The translations under genes were made by a program, and so were the position numbers. This document shows, piece after piece, positions 8,583 through 16,796 of a DNA stretch of 32,465 nt (positions within the stretch are counted from its first letter, which is position 1; each line of letters begins with the position of its first letter). The DNA is taken from positions 1 through 32,465 of the forward strand of contig JAQCBR010000041.1 in the NCBI GenBank assembly GCA_027621295.1, read 5' to 3'. Source of the DNA: Planctomycetota bacterium. GTDB lineage: Bacteria; Planctomycetota; UBA1135; UBA2386. The notes beneath the pieces are model-generated. The model saw only the letters and a list, made by a program, of their open reading frames with translations, did not search any database and had not been told where the DNA came from.

Positions 8583-9587
8583 GTGACGAGCCCCGTGACC
8601 CCCGTTCTCGTGACCGGCGCTGCCGGCTTCATCGGCGCCCGCTTCGTCGAGTCCTGCAACGCCCGCGGCGCGCAGGTCGTCTCCGTCGACGACGTCGACC
8701 GGATCGGTGCTGCTCCCGAGCACGCCGAGATCGACTTCGGCACCTGCGTCGACCGGCGCGAAGTGATCGAAGCGCTTCGCGATGGCGCGGTCCGGCCCGG
8801 TGCGATCGTGCACATGGGCGCGTGCACGGACACGACCGAGCTGCGCTATGACTACCTGCGGGAGGTCAACCTCGAGAGCTCGCAGGCGCTCTGGAACTAC
8901 GCGCGGGGCGCGGGCATCCCGTTCGTCTACGCGAGCAGTGCCGCCACCTACGGGGGCGGGGAGAACGGCTACGACGACGACGAGGCGCGCATCCCGGAGC
9001 TGCACCCGCTGAACCCCTACGGCGAGAGCAAGCGGCAGTTCGACCTCTGGGCGCTCGCCGAAGAGGCCGCTGGTCGGGCGCCCGCCGCATGGGCGGGCTT
9101 CAAGTTCTTCAACGTCTACGGCTTCGGCGAGCGTCACAAGGGACGCATGGCGAGCGTCGTCCTCCAGGCCTTCGACCAGATCCGCGACCACGGCAGCGTG
9201 AGGCTGTTCCGCAGCCACCGGGACGGCATCGCCGATGGCCACCAGGAGCGCGACTTCGTCCTCGTCGACGACGTCGTCGACGTGCTGTGGTTCGCGCTCG
9301 AGAAGCCACTGCGCCGCGGCGTCTACAACCTCGGCACCGGCAAGGCGCGGACGTTCCTCGACCTGGCGCGCGCGACGTTCCGGGCGCTCGGCGCCGAGGA
9401 GCGCATCGACTGGATGGACACGCCCGAGGACATCCGCGACCGCTACCAGTACTTCACCGAGGCGCGGATGGAGCGCCTCCGGGACGCCGGCTACGAGCGG
9501 CCTTTCACGAGCCTCGAGGACGGGGTGGCGCGCTACGTCGCCCGCTTGCTCGAGGCGGCCGAGACGGCAGAGTCGGACGCGTCCTAG
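8583..9587 (+). CDS. hldD: ADP-L-glycero-D-manno-heptose-6-epimerase
   Basis: 334 aa, an extended short-chain dehydrogenase that epimerises ADP-D-glycero-manno-heptose to the L-glycero form for the LPS inner core. The NAD(P)-binding GAAGFIG is at residues 12-18 and the catalytic pair Y146/K150 is in NPYGESK. Subfamily-specific stretches make the call precise: HMGACTDTTE, YGFGERHKGRMASV, LFRSHRDG, NLGTGKARTFLDLA and DRYQYFTEA. The length matches other HldD proteins (about 310-330). The start is GTG 8583; I see no in-frame ATG nearby and only a weak GGGG-type RBS about 18 nt upstream. It implies a heptose-containing LPS and therefore a real outer membrane. It ends 9 nt from the convergent prfC. 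Confidence 0.95.
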   Translation: MTSPVTPVLVTGAAGFIGARFVESCNARGAQVVSVDDVDRIGAAPEHAEIDFGTCVDRREVIEALRDGAVRPGAIVHMGACTDTTELRYDYLREVNLESSQALWNYARGAGIPFVYASSAATYGGGENGYDDDEARIPELHPLNPYGESKRQFDLWALAEEAAGRAPAAWAGFKFFNVYGFGERHKGRMASVVLQAFDQIRDHGSVRLFRSHRDGIADGHQERDFVLVDDVVDVLWFALEKPLRRGVYNLGTGKARTFLDLARATFRALGAEERIDWMDTPEDIRDRYQYFTEARMERLRDAGYERPFTSLEDGVARYVARLLEAAETAESDAS

Positions 9588-9596
9588 CCTCTCCGG

Positions 9597-11201
9597 CTAC
9601 CGCTTGTCTTCTTCGGCCGGCGGGTGCTCGAGGAGCTCCATCTCCTCGTAGCGCTCGCGCGCGTAGTCGATCTCGAACTGGCTCTGGAACAGCGCGACGG
9701 GCCGTGACGACTCGTCGAGGACGACCATCGGCAGCAGGTCGAGCAGTTCGTCGGTCACGCGGCGCATCCACCGGGCGCGGGTGTAGGGGCGTCGGGTCAT
9801 CACGACCTCGACTCCGTACTCGAGCGACAGCCGGCTCTGGAAGACGTCGAGCTGCAGCTCGCCGATCGCGCCGAGGATCGGTTCGCGCGGGCCGGTCCGG
9901 GGCCAGAACACCTGGACCACGCCCTCCTCGCCGAGCTGGTGGAGGCCCTTGTCGAAGCCCTTCTTCATCGACGGCTCCTTCGGGCGGCACTGCGCGAAGA
10001 TCTCGGGCGCGAAACGCGGGAAGTTGCGCACCTCGACGCGGGGCCCCGCCGACACCACGTCGCCGACCCGGAACAGGCCGGGGTTGATCAACCCGATCAC
10101 GTCTCCCGGGTAGGCCTCCTCGATCGTCACGCGCTCCTGGCCGAAGAAGCGGTGCGGGTGCGACATACGAACCTCGCGTCCGAGCCGCACGTGGCTCGCG
10201 GACATCCCGCGCTCGAACCGCCCCGACGTGACGCGCAGGAACGCGATGCGGTCGCGGTGCTGCTTGTCCATGTTGGCGGCGATCTTGTAGACGAAGCCGG
10301 TGAAGAAGGGCGCCGTCGGCTCGATCTCGCCGTCGACGGTCTTCAGCGGACCGGGCGCCGGCGCCATCTTCAGGAAGTGCTGGAGGATGTTCTCCACGCC
10401 GAAGTTGGTCAGCGCCGACGCGAAGAACATCGGCGACTGCTCGCCCGCGAGGAACCGCTCGACGTCGAACGGCTCGATCGCTTCCTCGGCGAGCATCAGG
10501 TCCTCGACCAGCTGGTCGTGGGCCTCCGCGCCGAGTCGCTCGCGCAGCGCCGGATCGTCGGGACCCGAGAAGCGGACGTTCGAACGGTGGGCGTTGTGGG
10601 CGGTGCGATCGTAGAGGTGAACGATGCCCGCGCCGATCTCGTAGACCCCGAGGAAGTCGGGTCCTGAGCCGATCGGCCACGTGCGCGGCACGACGGTGAT
10701 GCCGAGCGTCTTCTCCACCTCGTCGATCAGTTCGATCGGCGTGCGCGAAGGCCGGTCCATCTTGTTGACGACCGTGATGATCGGGATGCCCCGATCGCGG
10801 CAGACCTTGAACAGCTTGATCGTCTGCGGCTCGACGCCCTTCGCTGCGTCGATCAGCATCAGCGCCGAGTCGGCGGCGACCAGCGTGCGGTAGGTGTCCT
10901 CGGAGAAGTCCTGGTGACCCGGGGTGTCGAGCAGGTTGACGCAGAAGCCGTCGTACTCGAACTGCAGCGCCGAGCTCGTGATCGAGATCCCGCGCTTCTT
11001 CTCGAGCTCCATCCAGTCGGACGTCGCGTGGCGGGTCGCGCCCTTGCCCTTGACCGATCCGGCCTCCTGGATCGCCCCGCCGTAGAGGAGCAGCTTCTCG
11101 GTCAGCGTGGTCTTGCCGGCGTCGGGGTGCGAGATGATCGCGAAGGTCCTCCGGCGGTTCACCTCGCGGCCGAGGCTCGGATTCGTGGCGGGGGTCGTCA
11201 T
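9597..11201 (-). CDS. prfC: Peptide chain release factor 3
   Basis: 534 aa, a cytoplasmic translational GTPase that recycles RF1/RF2 from terminated ribosomes. The GTPase motifs are intact: G1 SHPDAGKTT (24-32), G3 DTPGHQD (92-98), G4 NKMD (146-149). RF3-specific stretches GSVKGKGATRHATSDWM and EKKRGISITSSALQF follow G1, and the C-terminal half reads through the RF3 beta-barrel domains (GAIGELQLDVFQSRLSLEYGVEV). Length equals that of the family (about 530 aa). ATG 11201 lacks a Shine-Dalgarno sequence. It is the only gene on its strand between hldD and the glycan locus, so it is probably monocistronic. Confidence 0.96.
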   Translation of the reverse strand: MTTPATNPSLGREVNRRRTFAIISHPDAGKTTLTEKLLLYGGAIQEAGSVKGKGATRHATSDWMELEKKRGISITSSALQFEYDGFCVNLLDTPGHQDFSEDTYRTLVAADSALMLIDAAKGVEPQTIKLFKVCRDRGIPIITVVNKMDRPSRTPIELIDEVEKTLGITVVPRTWPIGSGPDFLGVYEIGAGIVHLYDRTAHNAHRSNVRFSGPDDPALRERLGAEAHDQLVEDLMLAEEAIEPFDVERFLAGEQSPMFFASALTNFGVENILQHFLKMAPAPGPLKTVDGEIEPTAPFFTGFVYKIAANMDKQHRDRIAFLRVTSGRFERGMSASHVRLGREVRMSHPHRFFGQERVTIEEAYPGDVIGLINPGLFRVGDVVSAGPRVEVRNFPRFAPEIFAQCRPKEPSMKKGFDKGLHQLGEEGVVQVFWPRTGPREPILGAIGELQLDVFQSRLSLEYGVEVVMTRRPYTRARWMRRVTDELLDLLPMVVLDESSRPVALFQSQFEIDYARERYEEMELLEHPPAEEDKR

Positions 11202-11217
11202 CGTTCGAGGGCGGAGG

Positions 11218-11223
11218 ATTGTA
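11218..11223 (-). promoter_or_regulatory. Candidate -10 element of prfC
   Basis: On the minus strand TACAAT (5 of 6 matches to TATAAT) lies 17 nt before the prfC ATG. At standard spacing the -35 position reads CTGGGG, a poor match. If it is used, the leader would be only about 10 nt and has no Shine-Dalgarno, consistent with the absence of an RBS. Confidence 0.3.
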
Positions 11224-11312
11224 GGTCCGACCGCCGATCGCCCCAGGTGCGGGAGCGAGGAATTCCCGTGCGCGCGGTCCTTCGGCTCCCCGGCGCCTCG
11301 CCAGGCCTCGGT

Positions 11313-13109
11313 TCAGAACTTGAACCGGAACTGCAGCTGGAAGCGGTAGGCCGCGTCCTGGCCGTCGAACGCGCTGCCCGGGTCGAAGCGGCCGGCCACC
11401 AGCTCGCCGGTCATGTCCTGACCCTGGCGGAAGCCGACGATCAGGTCGATCTCGTGGCCCAGGTCGCCCGACCGCCCGTTGGGTCGCGCCCGGAGGTCGT
11501 TCGCGTACAGCGAGTCGGTGATCACGTCCTGGCGGTAGGTGTGCAGGACGAGGTCCGCCGACCAGGACGAGACCGGTCGGATGCCGATCCCGAGCGTCGT
11601 GATGTCCAGGTTCGACAGGTCGGGTTCGAAGACCTCGCCGTAGTACTTGAAGCTCGTCACGCCGCCGAACTTCGAGTTGTTGTCGTGCAGCCCGCTCTGG
11701 CGATAGCCGACCGCGTTCTCGGCGATGTCCCGCCCGGAGCCGTACGCGTAGCCGACGGTCAGCGTGGTGCGGAGTTCGTCCTCGAATCGGTAGAGCAGGC
11801 CCACGTCGAGGGCCTCGCCGCGGATGTCCTTCGATCCGTCCCGCCCGCGGGCCAGCGACAGCTCGAGCCAGTGCCCGAGGCCGCGGTAGGGGCGCGAGAA
11901 AGACCGTAGCCCGTAGAGCTGCGGCTCGAAGCGCGCGTCCGAGGAGTCCGTCCGGTCGAGGGCGTAGGCCGTCAGCCAGTGGTCCTGGTTGACGTAGTAG
12001 CGGGCGACGCCGACGAACGTCCCGGTGTCGGACGTGCTGTTGTCCTCGAGGTCGGCGAAGTTGCGCCCCGCCGCCGCAGCCAGTTCGACCTCGATGTCGC
12101 CCCCGGCGAGCTTCTGGATCAGGCGGCCACCGTCGAGCACCTCGTCGTAGAGCCACTCGCGCTCCTCGTCGAAGTCGTGACGGCCGGCCTGGACCGACAG
12201 CGTGTCCGTCACTTCGCCGAAGTAGTAGGCGCGCGAGATGCTGTCGCGGGACGAGTGCTGGGCCTGGTCCTTCTGGCCGTCGCGGTGGTCCCACTCCCAT
12301 TGGTGGGCGGTCCTGACCTCGAACAGCGCCATGCCGCGCCCGTCGGGCTGCGTCCACAGCATGTCGAGGTTGGCGCTCGACTCGAACGTCGACTTGTCGC
12401 GGCGCGCACCGAGACCGAGATTGCGGTCCCGGTCCTGGTTGACCTCGAGCGTCACCTGCCCGCCGATGCCGAGGTTCGGCAGCGGGCGGAACGTGAACGG
12501 GACGCTGGTCTGCTCGTCGGCCTGGAAGCGGCGGAGCGGGTCCGAGCCCGAGGAGATGTCCTCGGGCTGGAGGCTGATCCGAGCCTCCTGGGGCAGATCG
12601 AGGACGACCGGCCCGAGAGTGAGGACACCGCGGCCTGGATCGAGACGCGTGACTTCGCCCTCGATCTCGAATCGCTTCGAGTCGGAGGGCTCCACGGACC
12701 GGGCCTTGAGCGCGCCGGTCGAGCGGATGCGGGTCTTCACCCGATACCACTCGCCTTCCGCCAGCTCGTAGGGATCTGCGGTGCCGCCCTGCGCGTCCTC
12801 GTACTCGGTGCTGCCGCTGACCTCGACTTCCTGACCGGCGATCCGGATCAGGTCGGGCTTGCCGGTCGGCTTGGACGGGCCGGTGATCTCGATCTTCTCC
12901 TGGGTGTCGGCGTCGCCGCGGGCGACGACTTCGACCTCCTCGACGATCGGGGTGTCCCCGTCCATCCGGCCCTGCACCTCGACCCACGAACCGGGGCCGA
13001 GCTCGAGAACGGTGCCCGTCGCAGCCTCCGGCGTCGAGCAGCCGCCGGCGATCAGCGCCGCGGAGACCGCGAGCGACAGCCGGATCGAGGATGTGGGTGA
13101 GGGCTTCAT
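11313..13109 (-). CDS. AlgE-like (alginate export family) outer-membrane beta-barrel with N-terminal DUF5666-like region
   Basis: 598 aa. The start at 13109 shares ATGA with the stop of the upstream gene. A signal peptide with a lipobox-like end (LIAGGC, Cys24) is followed by two short beta modules resembling DUF5666 (GTVLELGPGSWVEVQGRM and IEGEVTRLDPGRGVL). From about residue 200 the protein is a series of amphipathic strands with aromatic girdles (for example WEWDHRDG, SRAYYFGEV, TFVGVARYYV, FGGVTSFKYYGEVFEP) and it ends in QFRFKF, a C-terminal Phe as in outer-membrane barrels. The KYYGEVFEPDLSNLDITTLG block is characteristic of the alginate-export family, whose founder AlgE passes polyanionic alginate through the outer membrane. 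As the last gene of an overlapping glycan operon it is the likely outer-membrane exit pore. Putting a lipobox on a barrel is unusual. Confidence 0.82.
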   Translation of the reverse strand: MKPSPTSSIRLSLAVSAALIAGGCSTPEAATGTVLELGPGSWVEVQGRMDGDTPIVEEVEVVARGDADTQEKIEITGPSKPTGKPDLIRIAGQEVEVSGSTEYEDAQGGTADPYELAEGEWYRVKTRIRSTGALKARSVEPSDSKRFEIEGEVTRLDPGRGVLTLGPVVLDLPQEARISLQPEDISSGSDPLRRFQADEQTSVPFTFRPLPNLGIGGQVTLEVNQDRDRNLGLGARRDKSTFESSANLDMLWTQPDGRGMALFEVRTAHQWEWDHRDGQKDQAQHSSRDSISRAYYFGEVTDTLSVQAGRHDFDEEREWLYDEVLDGGRLIQKLAGGDIEVELAAAAGRNFADLEDNSTSDTGTFVGVARYYVNQDHWLTAYALDRTDSSDARFEPQLYGLRSFSRPYRGLGHWLELSLARGRDGSKDIRGEALDVGLLYRFEDELRTTLTVGYAYGSGRDIAENAVGYRQSGLHDNNSKFGGVTSFKYYGEVFEPDLSNLDITTLGIGIRPVSSWSADLVLHTYRQDVITDSLYANDLRARPNGRSGDLGHEIDLIVGFRQGQDMTGELVAGRFDPGSAFDGQDAAYRFQLQFRFKF

Positions 13110-14383
13110 CGGGATGTGCTTTCGGCCAGGGCCCTGGCCTCTTCGAGCCAGCGGCCGACCTCGGGTGACCGTCGCTCCGACGTCTCGATGCCGCGTCGGC
13201 ATGCGGTGCGGACCATCGCTGCCGCGAGGAACCAACGACGGGTCGACGCCCCGGGTAGAGGACGCACCGAAGCGTAGCCTTGTTCGAAGCGAGGCATCCA
13301 AGCGGCGTCGAACGAGTCCCAATTCGCTTCCGACCAAAGTGAGGCCAGGTCCATCGCCGCGCTGCCGACGATCGCTTGGCCCAGTCCGACCAGACCGGGC
13401 TGACCATCGCGCACGCGGAAACGGCTGGGTCGCAGGCTGCCATGGAGCATGGCCGGTGGGCATGGCGGAGGCGGACACATCGCGAGTGCGTCCGCGACGG
13501 CGAACGCGCACTTCCCGAGTCCTGCGTCGCTCGCCTTCAGGAGACGTGCGGCGGTCAGCACGCGGTCCAGTTCGTCGACGACGCCCGTGCGCGGCGCGTC
13601 GTCCGACGTCTCGGCGCCGTGCAGGCGAGCGATCGCTGCGCCGAGGACTTCTGCATCCTCGGGCTCACCGTGCCAGGATCTCCCGGGAACGGTCGTCTCG
13701 AGCACCACGCCCGCGTGTGGTCGGGCGAGCACGGTGGGGACGAGGACGCCGATCGAAGCGAGCGACCTCGCGACGACCTGTGGGTCGAGTGCGGGTGCGC
13801 GTCCGTCGACGAGCGCGTGGACCGAGACGGAGCGCCGGACCTCCCCCGTCGCGTCGTCGATGATCGGTAGATCCCACTGCAGGACCGCGCGCTGCTCGGG
13901 CACGTAGCGCAGGACCGCGCACGCGCTGCGGCGTTTGGAGAACCGCTCCCCTGGACCTGGGGCATCCACGCCGCTGGTGACCACCAGACGGATCAGGTTC
14001 GACGGTCGGTGGAGCCAGCGCAGGTCCCGGAGCCGGTGGTCGGACGGGAACGCGACGACCATCGTCTCGTCGCCCTCGAGCACACATCCGGCGAGCTCCC
14101 CGGCCACGGCCCGCTCCGCTCGCCCTTCGAAGTGGCGCTGGTCCCGCTGGATTCTCGACGGCGGACCCTGGTGGATCGTGATCATCGCGTCGGGAACCGG
14201 GCCCTCGACTCCGTCGACGAACGACACGCGCCACGCCGACAGCGCGACGTCGGGTGCCGGTCTGTGAACCGCGTGCAGCGCTACGCCGCGGATGTCGAGG
14301 CCGCTCGGGTTGGAGAGGCGCCCGGCGAGCGCGCGCGCCGTTTCGGCGTCGAGAAGGCGGCGGCGAGGAGCCGTCTCCTGCAT
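13106..14383 (-). CDS. APH-fold (phosphotransferase-family) pseudokinase of the glycan operon
   Basis: 425 aa, cytoplasmic. Its architecture matches the first half of the 25252-27600 protein: an N-terminal segment with FPSDHRLRDLRW, then the N-lobe VLRYVPEQRAVLQ, then a C-lobe of the aminoglycoside/choline-kinase fold. The catalytic loop that should read HGDxxxxN is HGSLRPSR: Asp is Ser316 and Asn is Arg321. The metal-binding IDFG-type Asp is Gly333 (LVGLGQ). All three phosphotransfer residues are therefore absent although the fold around them is kept (AMDLASLW follows). A scaffold or regulator role, perhaps for the neighbouring GT or exporter, is likely; a changed chemistry is possible. Its ATG shares one base with the GT4 stop (TGATG) and has GGAGG 10 nt upstream; its own stop overlaps the porin start (ATGA). 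Confidence 0.82.
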   Translation of the reverse strand: MQETAPRRRLLDAETARALAGRLSNPSGLDIRGVALHAVHRPAPDVALSAWRVSFVDGVEGPVPDAMITIHQGPPSRIQRDQRHFEGRAERAVAGELAGCVLEGDETMVVAFPSDHRLRDLRWLHRPSNLIRLVVTSGVDAPGPGERFSKRRSACAVLRYVPEQRAVLQWDLPIIDDATGEVRRSVSVHALVDGRAPALDPQVVARSLASIGVLVPTVLARPHAGVVLETTVPGRSWHGEPEDAEVLGAAIARLHGAETSDDAPRTGVVDELDRVLTAARLLKASDAGLGKCAFAVADALAMCPPPPCPPAMLHGSLRPSRFRVRDGQPGLVGLGQAIVGSAAMDLASLWSEANWDSFDAAWMPRFEQGYASVRPLPGASTRRWFLAAAMVRTACRRGIETSERRSPEVGRWLEEARALAESTSR

Positions 14384-15555
14384 CAGCAGGCTGCCTCCGC
14401 CCTCTCGGCGACCGAGTCCAGGTTGTCCAGGAGCCGGAGGACCTCCCTGGCCTTCGCCGTCCAGCAGCAGCCGCTGCGCAGGTTCTCGTGGCGGTCCGAC
14501 CAGCCGGTCGGTTTCCGGTCGAGAAGGGTGTCGAGAGCCCGCCCGAAGTCGTCGACGTCGTCCGGGCGGAACAGCGCGACGTTGGGCACACCGGCGACGG
14601 CCTCGAGCACCGGCGGCACGCGGCTCGCGAGGATCGGCCTTCGCGCGGCGATCGCTTCGACGAGCTTGAGCGGCGAGAAGTACTTCGGCGATGCGCCGGT
14701 GTACGGAGCGACCAGGATGTCCGCGCCCAGCAGGAGTCCCGGGACCTGCTCGTGCGGGACGGCCCCGTCCGCGAACACGAGATCGGGCCGACGCCGAGCC
14801 TCGGAACGGACCCGCTCGCCGAGCGGCCCGTCGCCGACCACGCGCAGCGTGACCGTGCGCCGCTCCCGGTACGCCTCGAGGGCGTCGAACAGGAACTCGA
14901 GACCGTGCCACTCCTTCAGGGAACCCGAGAACAGCAGCATCGGGGCGTCCTTCAGCACGCGCGGGGGGGCGATCGGGGTCGCCTCGTCGAAGGCCTCGAG
15001 GTGCACTCCGTTCGTCATCACCCGGACTCGCGACGCGGGGACGCCGATGCCGATGAGCACGCGCGCCAGCTCGGTCGAGACCGCGAGGACGATGTCCGCG
15101 GACAGCAGGACCTCGCGACACACCGAGAGCGCATGGTCAGGGTTGTCGAGTCCGCGGAAACGAGCGGCCTCTTCCCACAGCGGGGCGTTGACCTCGACGA
15201 TGAACGGGATCGAGGCGAGGCGCGCGACCTCGCGACCCGCGGTTCCGAACAGCGAGAGCCGCTCGTAGACCGCGTCGTAGGAACCGGCACCGTCGATCGC
15301 CGCGGCCATCGCTTCGGCGTTGTCGAGCAGCGCCTGGGCCTTGTCCGGTCCCTTCGCGGGTGGGAACACGCGGACCCCGGGGAACGCGCTGCTCGGCGAC
15401 GGGCCTCCGCGTGCGACGAAGGGGTCGACGCGGACGCCGTGGCCCCGGAGCGCGCGGGCCATCTCACGGAAGTGGACCGACGCCCCCTTGCTGCCGTCCG
15501 CCGGGATCCCGGGGTCGGAGCAGATGTAGGCCAGGCGTCGGGAGAGGGGTTTCAC
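14383..15555 (-). CDS. GT4 glycosyltransferase (glycan locus)
   Basis: 390 aa, GT-B fold. The N-terminal domain opens with RRLAYICSDPGIP and a GSKGASVHFREMARAL acceptor-side loop typical of GT4 enzymes. The C-terminal domain has LLFSGSLKEWHGLE and the donor-binding block PKYFSPLKLVEAIAARRP, with Lys297 and Glu300 at the nucleotide-sugar positions. The first Glu of the EX7E motif is replaced, as in other members with a YFSPLK-type motif. It probably adds a sugar from a nucleotide donor to a lipid-linked or growing glycan at the inner membrane. The start is GTG 15555, overlapping the upstream stop as GTGA, with GGAG 7 nt before it. A close paralogue with a broken donor site lies at 27823-29004. 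Confidence 0.88.
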   Translation of the reverse strand: MKPLSRRLAYICSDPGIPADGSKGASVHFREMARALRGHGVRVDPFVARGGPSPSSAFPGVRVFPPAKGPDKAQALLDNAEAMAAAIDGAGSYDAVYERLSLFGTAGREVARLASIPFIVEVNAPLWEEAARFRGLDNPDHALSVCREVLLSADIVLAVSTELARVLIGIGVPASRVRVMTNGVHLEAFDEATPIAPPRVLKDAPMLLFSGSLKEWHGLEFLFDALEAYRERRTVTLRVVGDGPLGERVRSEARRRPDLVFADGAVPHEQVPGLLLGADILVAPYTGASPKYFSPLKLVEAIAARRPILASRVPPVLEAVAGVPNVALFRPDDVDDFGRALDTLLDRKPTGWSDRHENLRSGCCWTAKAREVLRLLDNLDSVAERAEAAC

Positions 15556-16796
15556 CGGGCGTCTCCATGGCGGGGCGCTCCCGCGGAGAAGGCAGAACGG
15601 AGGACGGCGACGTTGCGCTCGACGGCGAACAGCCGCTCGGCGCGCGAGCGACCGTCGAGAGCGAGGCGGTCGCGACGTGCCGGATCGTCCAGGAGGGTGG
15701 CGATGGCCGCTGCGACGGCGTCCGGGTCGCGCTGCGGCACCAGGAGTCCGCCCTCTTCGTCGCCGAGGATCTCGCCGACGCCCACGACGGGCGTGCTGAC
15801 CGAGGGCAGGCCCGATGCCATCGCCTCGAGCAGAACGGTCGGCAGCGCATCGCGGTTGCCGTCGTCCCCGATGATGCAGGGCAGGACCATCAGCGTCGCG
15901 CGGCCCATGTGTGCGCGGGCCTCGTCCTGGGTGCAGGCACCGGCGAACTCCACGTCTGCTCCCAGCTCCTCCGAGAGGGCTTCGAGGCTCGCGCGCTCTT
16001 CGCCGTCGCCGACGAGCACGCAGCGAAGCGTGCGTCCCTCGCCGCGGAGCTTGGCGACCGCGCGGATCATGTCATCGAATCCCTTCTTCTCGACGAGCCG
16101 GCCGACGCCGAGCAGCGTGGTCTCGGCGGCGGGCTGCCGGATCGACGGGTGGAAGGCTTCGAGGTCGATCCCGTTGTAGAGGACCATCACCTCGTCGGCC
16201 GCGTCCGGCGCCAGGTTCTCGACGATGTGGCGCTTGTTCGCCTCGCAGACCGTGACCGCGAATGCAGCTCCGTTGACGAGCCGCTGGAACCGGGCTGGCT
16301 CGACGCCGTCGCGGTAGATGTCCTTCGCGTGGCACGTGAAGCTGTAGGGGAGGCCCGAGATCGTCGACGCGATCTTCGACACCTGCGTGGCGATCGTCGC
16401 GAAGTGGGCGTGCAGGTGGGTGATGCCGCGCCGCTGCGCTTCGGCCGCGACCTCGAAGCCGCCGCGGAGGATCGTCCAGAGGTCCTTCCGTCGCTCTGCG
16501 AGGAGCTCGAGGAAGTCCTCGGCGAGTTCGTCCTTCACGGCGCGCAGCGCGTCGACGTTCCGGCCGAGGCCGTCGAGGAACTCGGGGCCCTTCTGCTGGC
16601 CCAGGTAGACGATGTCGCCGCGCAGGTCTGCGAGCCGCCGGTGGAAGCGGGTGTCGTCCGGTCGCATCAGCGACAGCACGGTCACCTGGACCCCCTGGCG
16701 TTCGAGCTCGAGGATCTCGTTGAGGATGAAGGTCTCCGACAGGCGCGGGAACTTCTTGAGGACGTAGCCGACGTGCATCTTGGGGTCCGGGATCAT
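15552..16796 (-). CDS. GT4 glycosyltransferase, colanic-acid WcaL/AmsK type
   Basis: 414 aa. The N-terminus has the signature LKKFPRLSETFILNEI found in WcaL/AmsK-like exopolysaccharide glycosyltransferases, then LHAHFATIATQVSKIAS and FTCHAKDIYRDG. The C-terminal Rossmann domain carries LLGVGRLVEKKGFDDMI and the donor-binding motif RDALPTVLLEAMASGLPSV. All expected GT4 features are present, so it should be active. Sugar specificity cannot be read from the sequence. The ATG at 16796 overlaps the stop of the upstream gene (ATGA); MHVGYVLKKF from the in-frame Met7 is an alternative start without overlap. Confidence 0.9.
   Translation of the reverse strand: MIPDPKMHVGYVLKKFPRLSETFILNEILELERQGVQVTVLSLMRPDDTRFHRRLADLRGDIVYLGQQKGPEFLDGLGRNVDALRAVKDELAEDFLELLAERRKDLWTILRGGFEVAAEAQRRGITHLHAHFATIATQVSKIASTISGLPYSFTCHAKDIYRDGVEPARFQRLVNGAAFAVTVCEANKRHIVENLAPDAADEVMVLYNGIDLEAFHPSIRQPAAETTLLGVGRLVEKKGFDDMIRAVAKLRGEGRTLRCVLVGDGEERASLEALSEELGADVEFAGACTQDEARAHMGRATLMVLPCIIGDDGNRDALPTVLLEAMASGLPSVSTPVVGVGEILGDEEGGLLVPQRDPDAVAAAIATLLDDPARRDRLALDGRSRAERLFAVERNVAVLRSAFSAGAPRHGDAR

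Noticed and set aside
7482..9242. Upstream part of the long minus frame that contains the HEAT-like gene
   Set aside because: It lies antisense to the LolA-like gene and hldD. The signal peptide at 7481 marks the real start.
9505..13443. 1312-codon minus-strand open frame
   Set aside because: It overlaps prfC and the AlgE-like gene in another frame. Its translation is Arg/Gly/Pro/Ala-rich without domains, as expected for a shadow frame at 70% GC.
13106..14383. Pseudogene interpretation of the APH-like gene
   Set aside because: The frame is intact, with coupled starts and stops on both sides; only the catalytic residues are changed, so a retained pseudokinase is the better reading.
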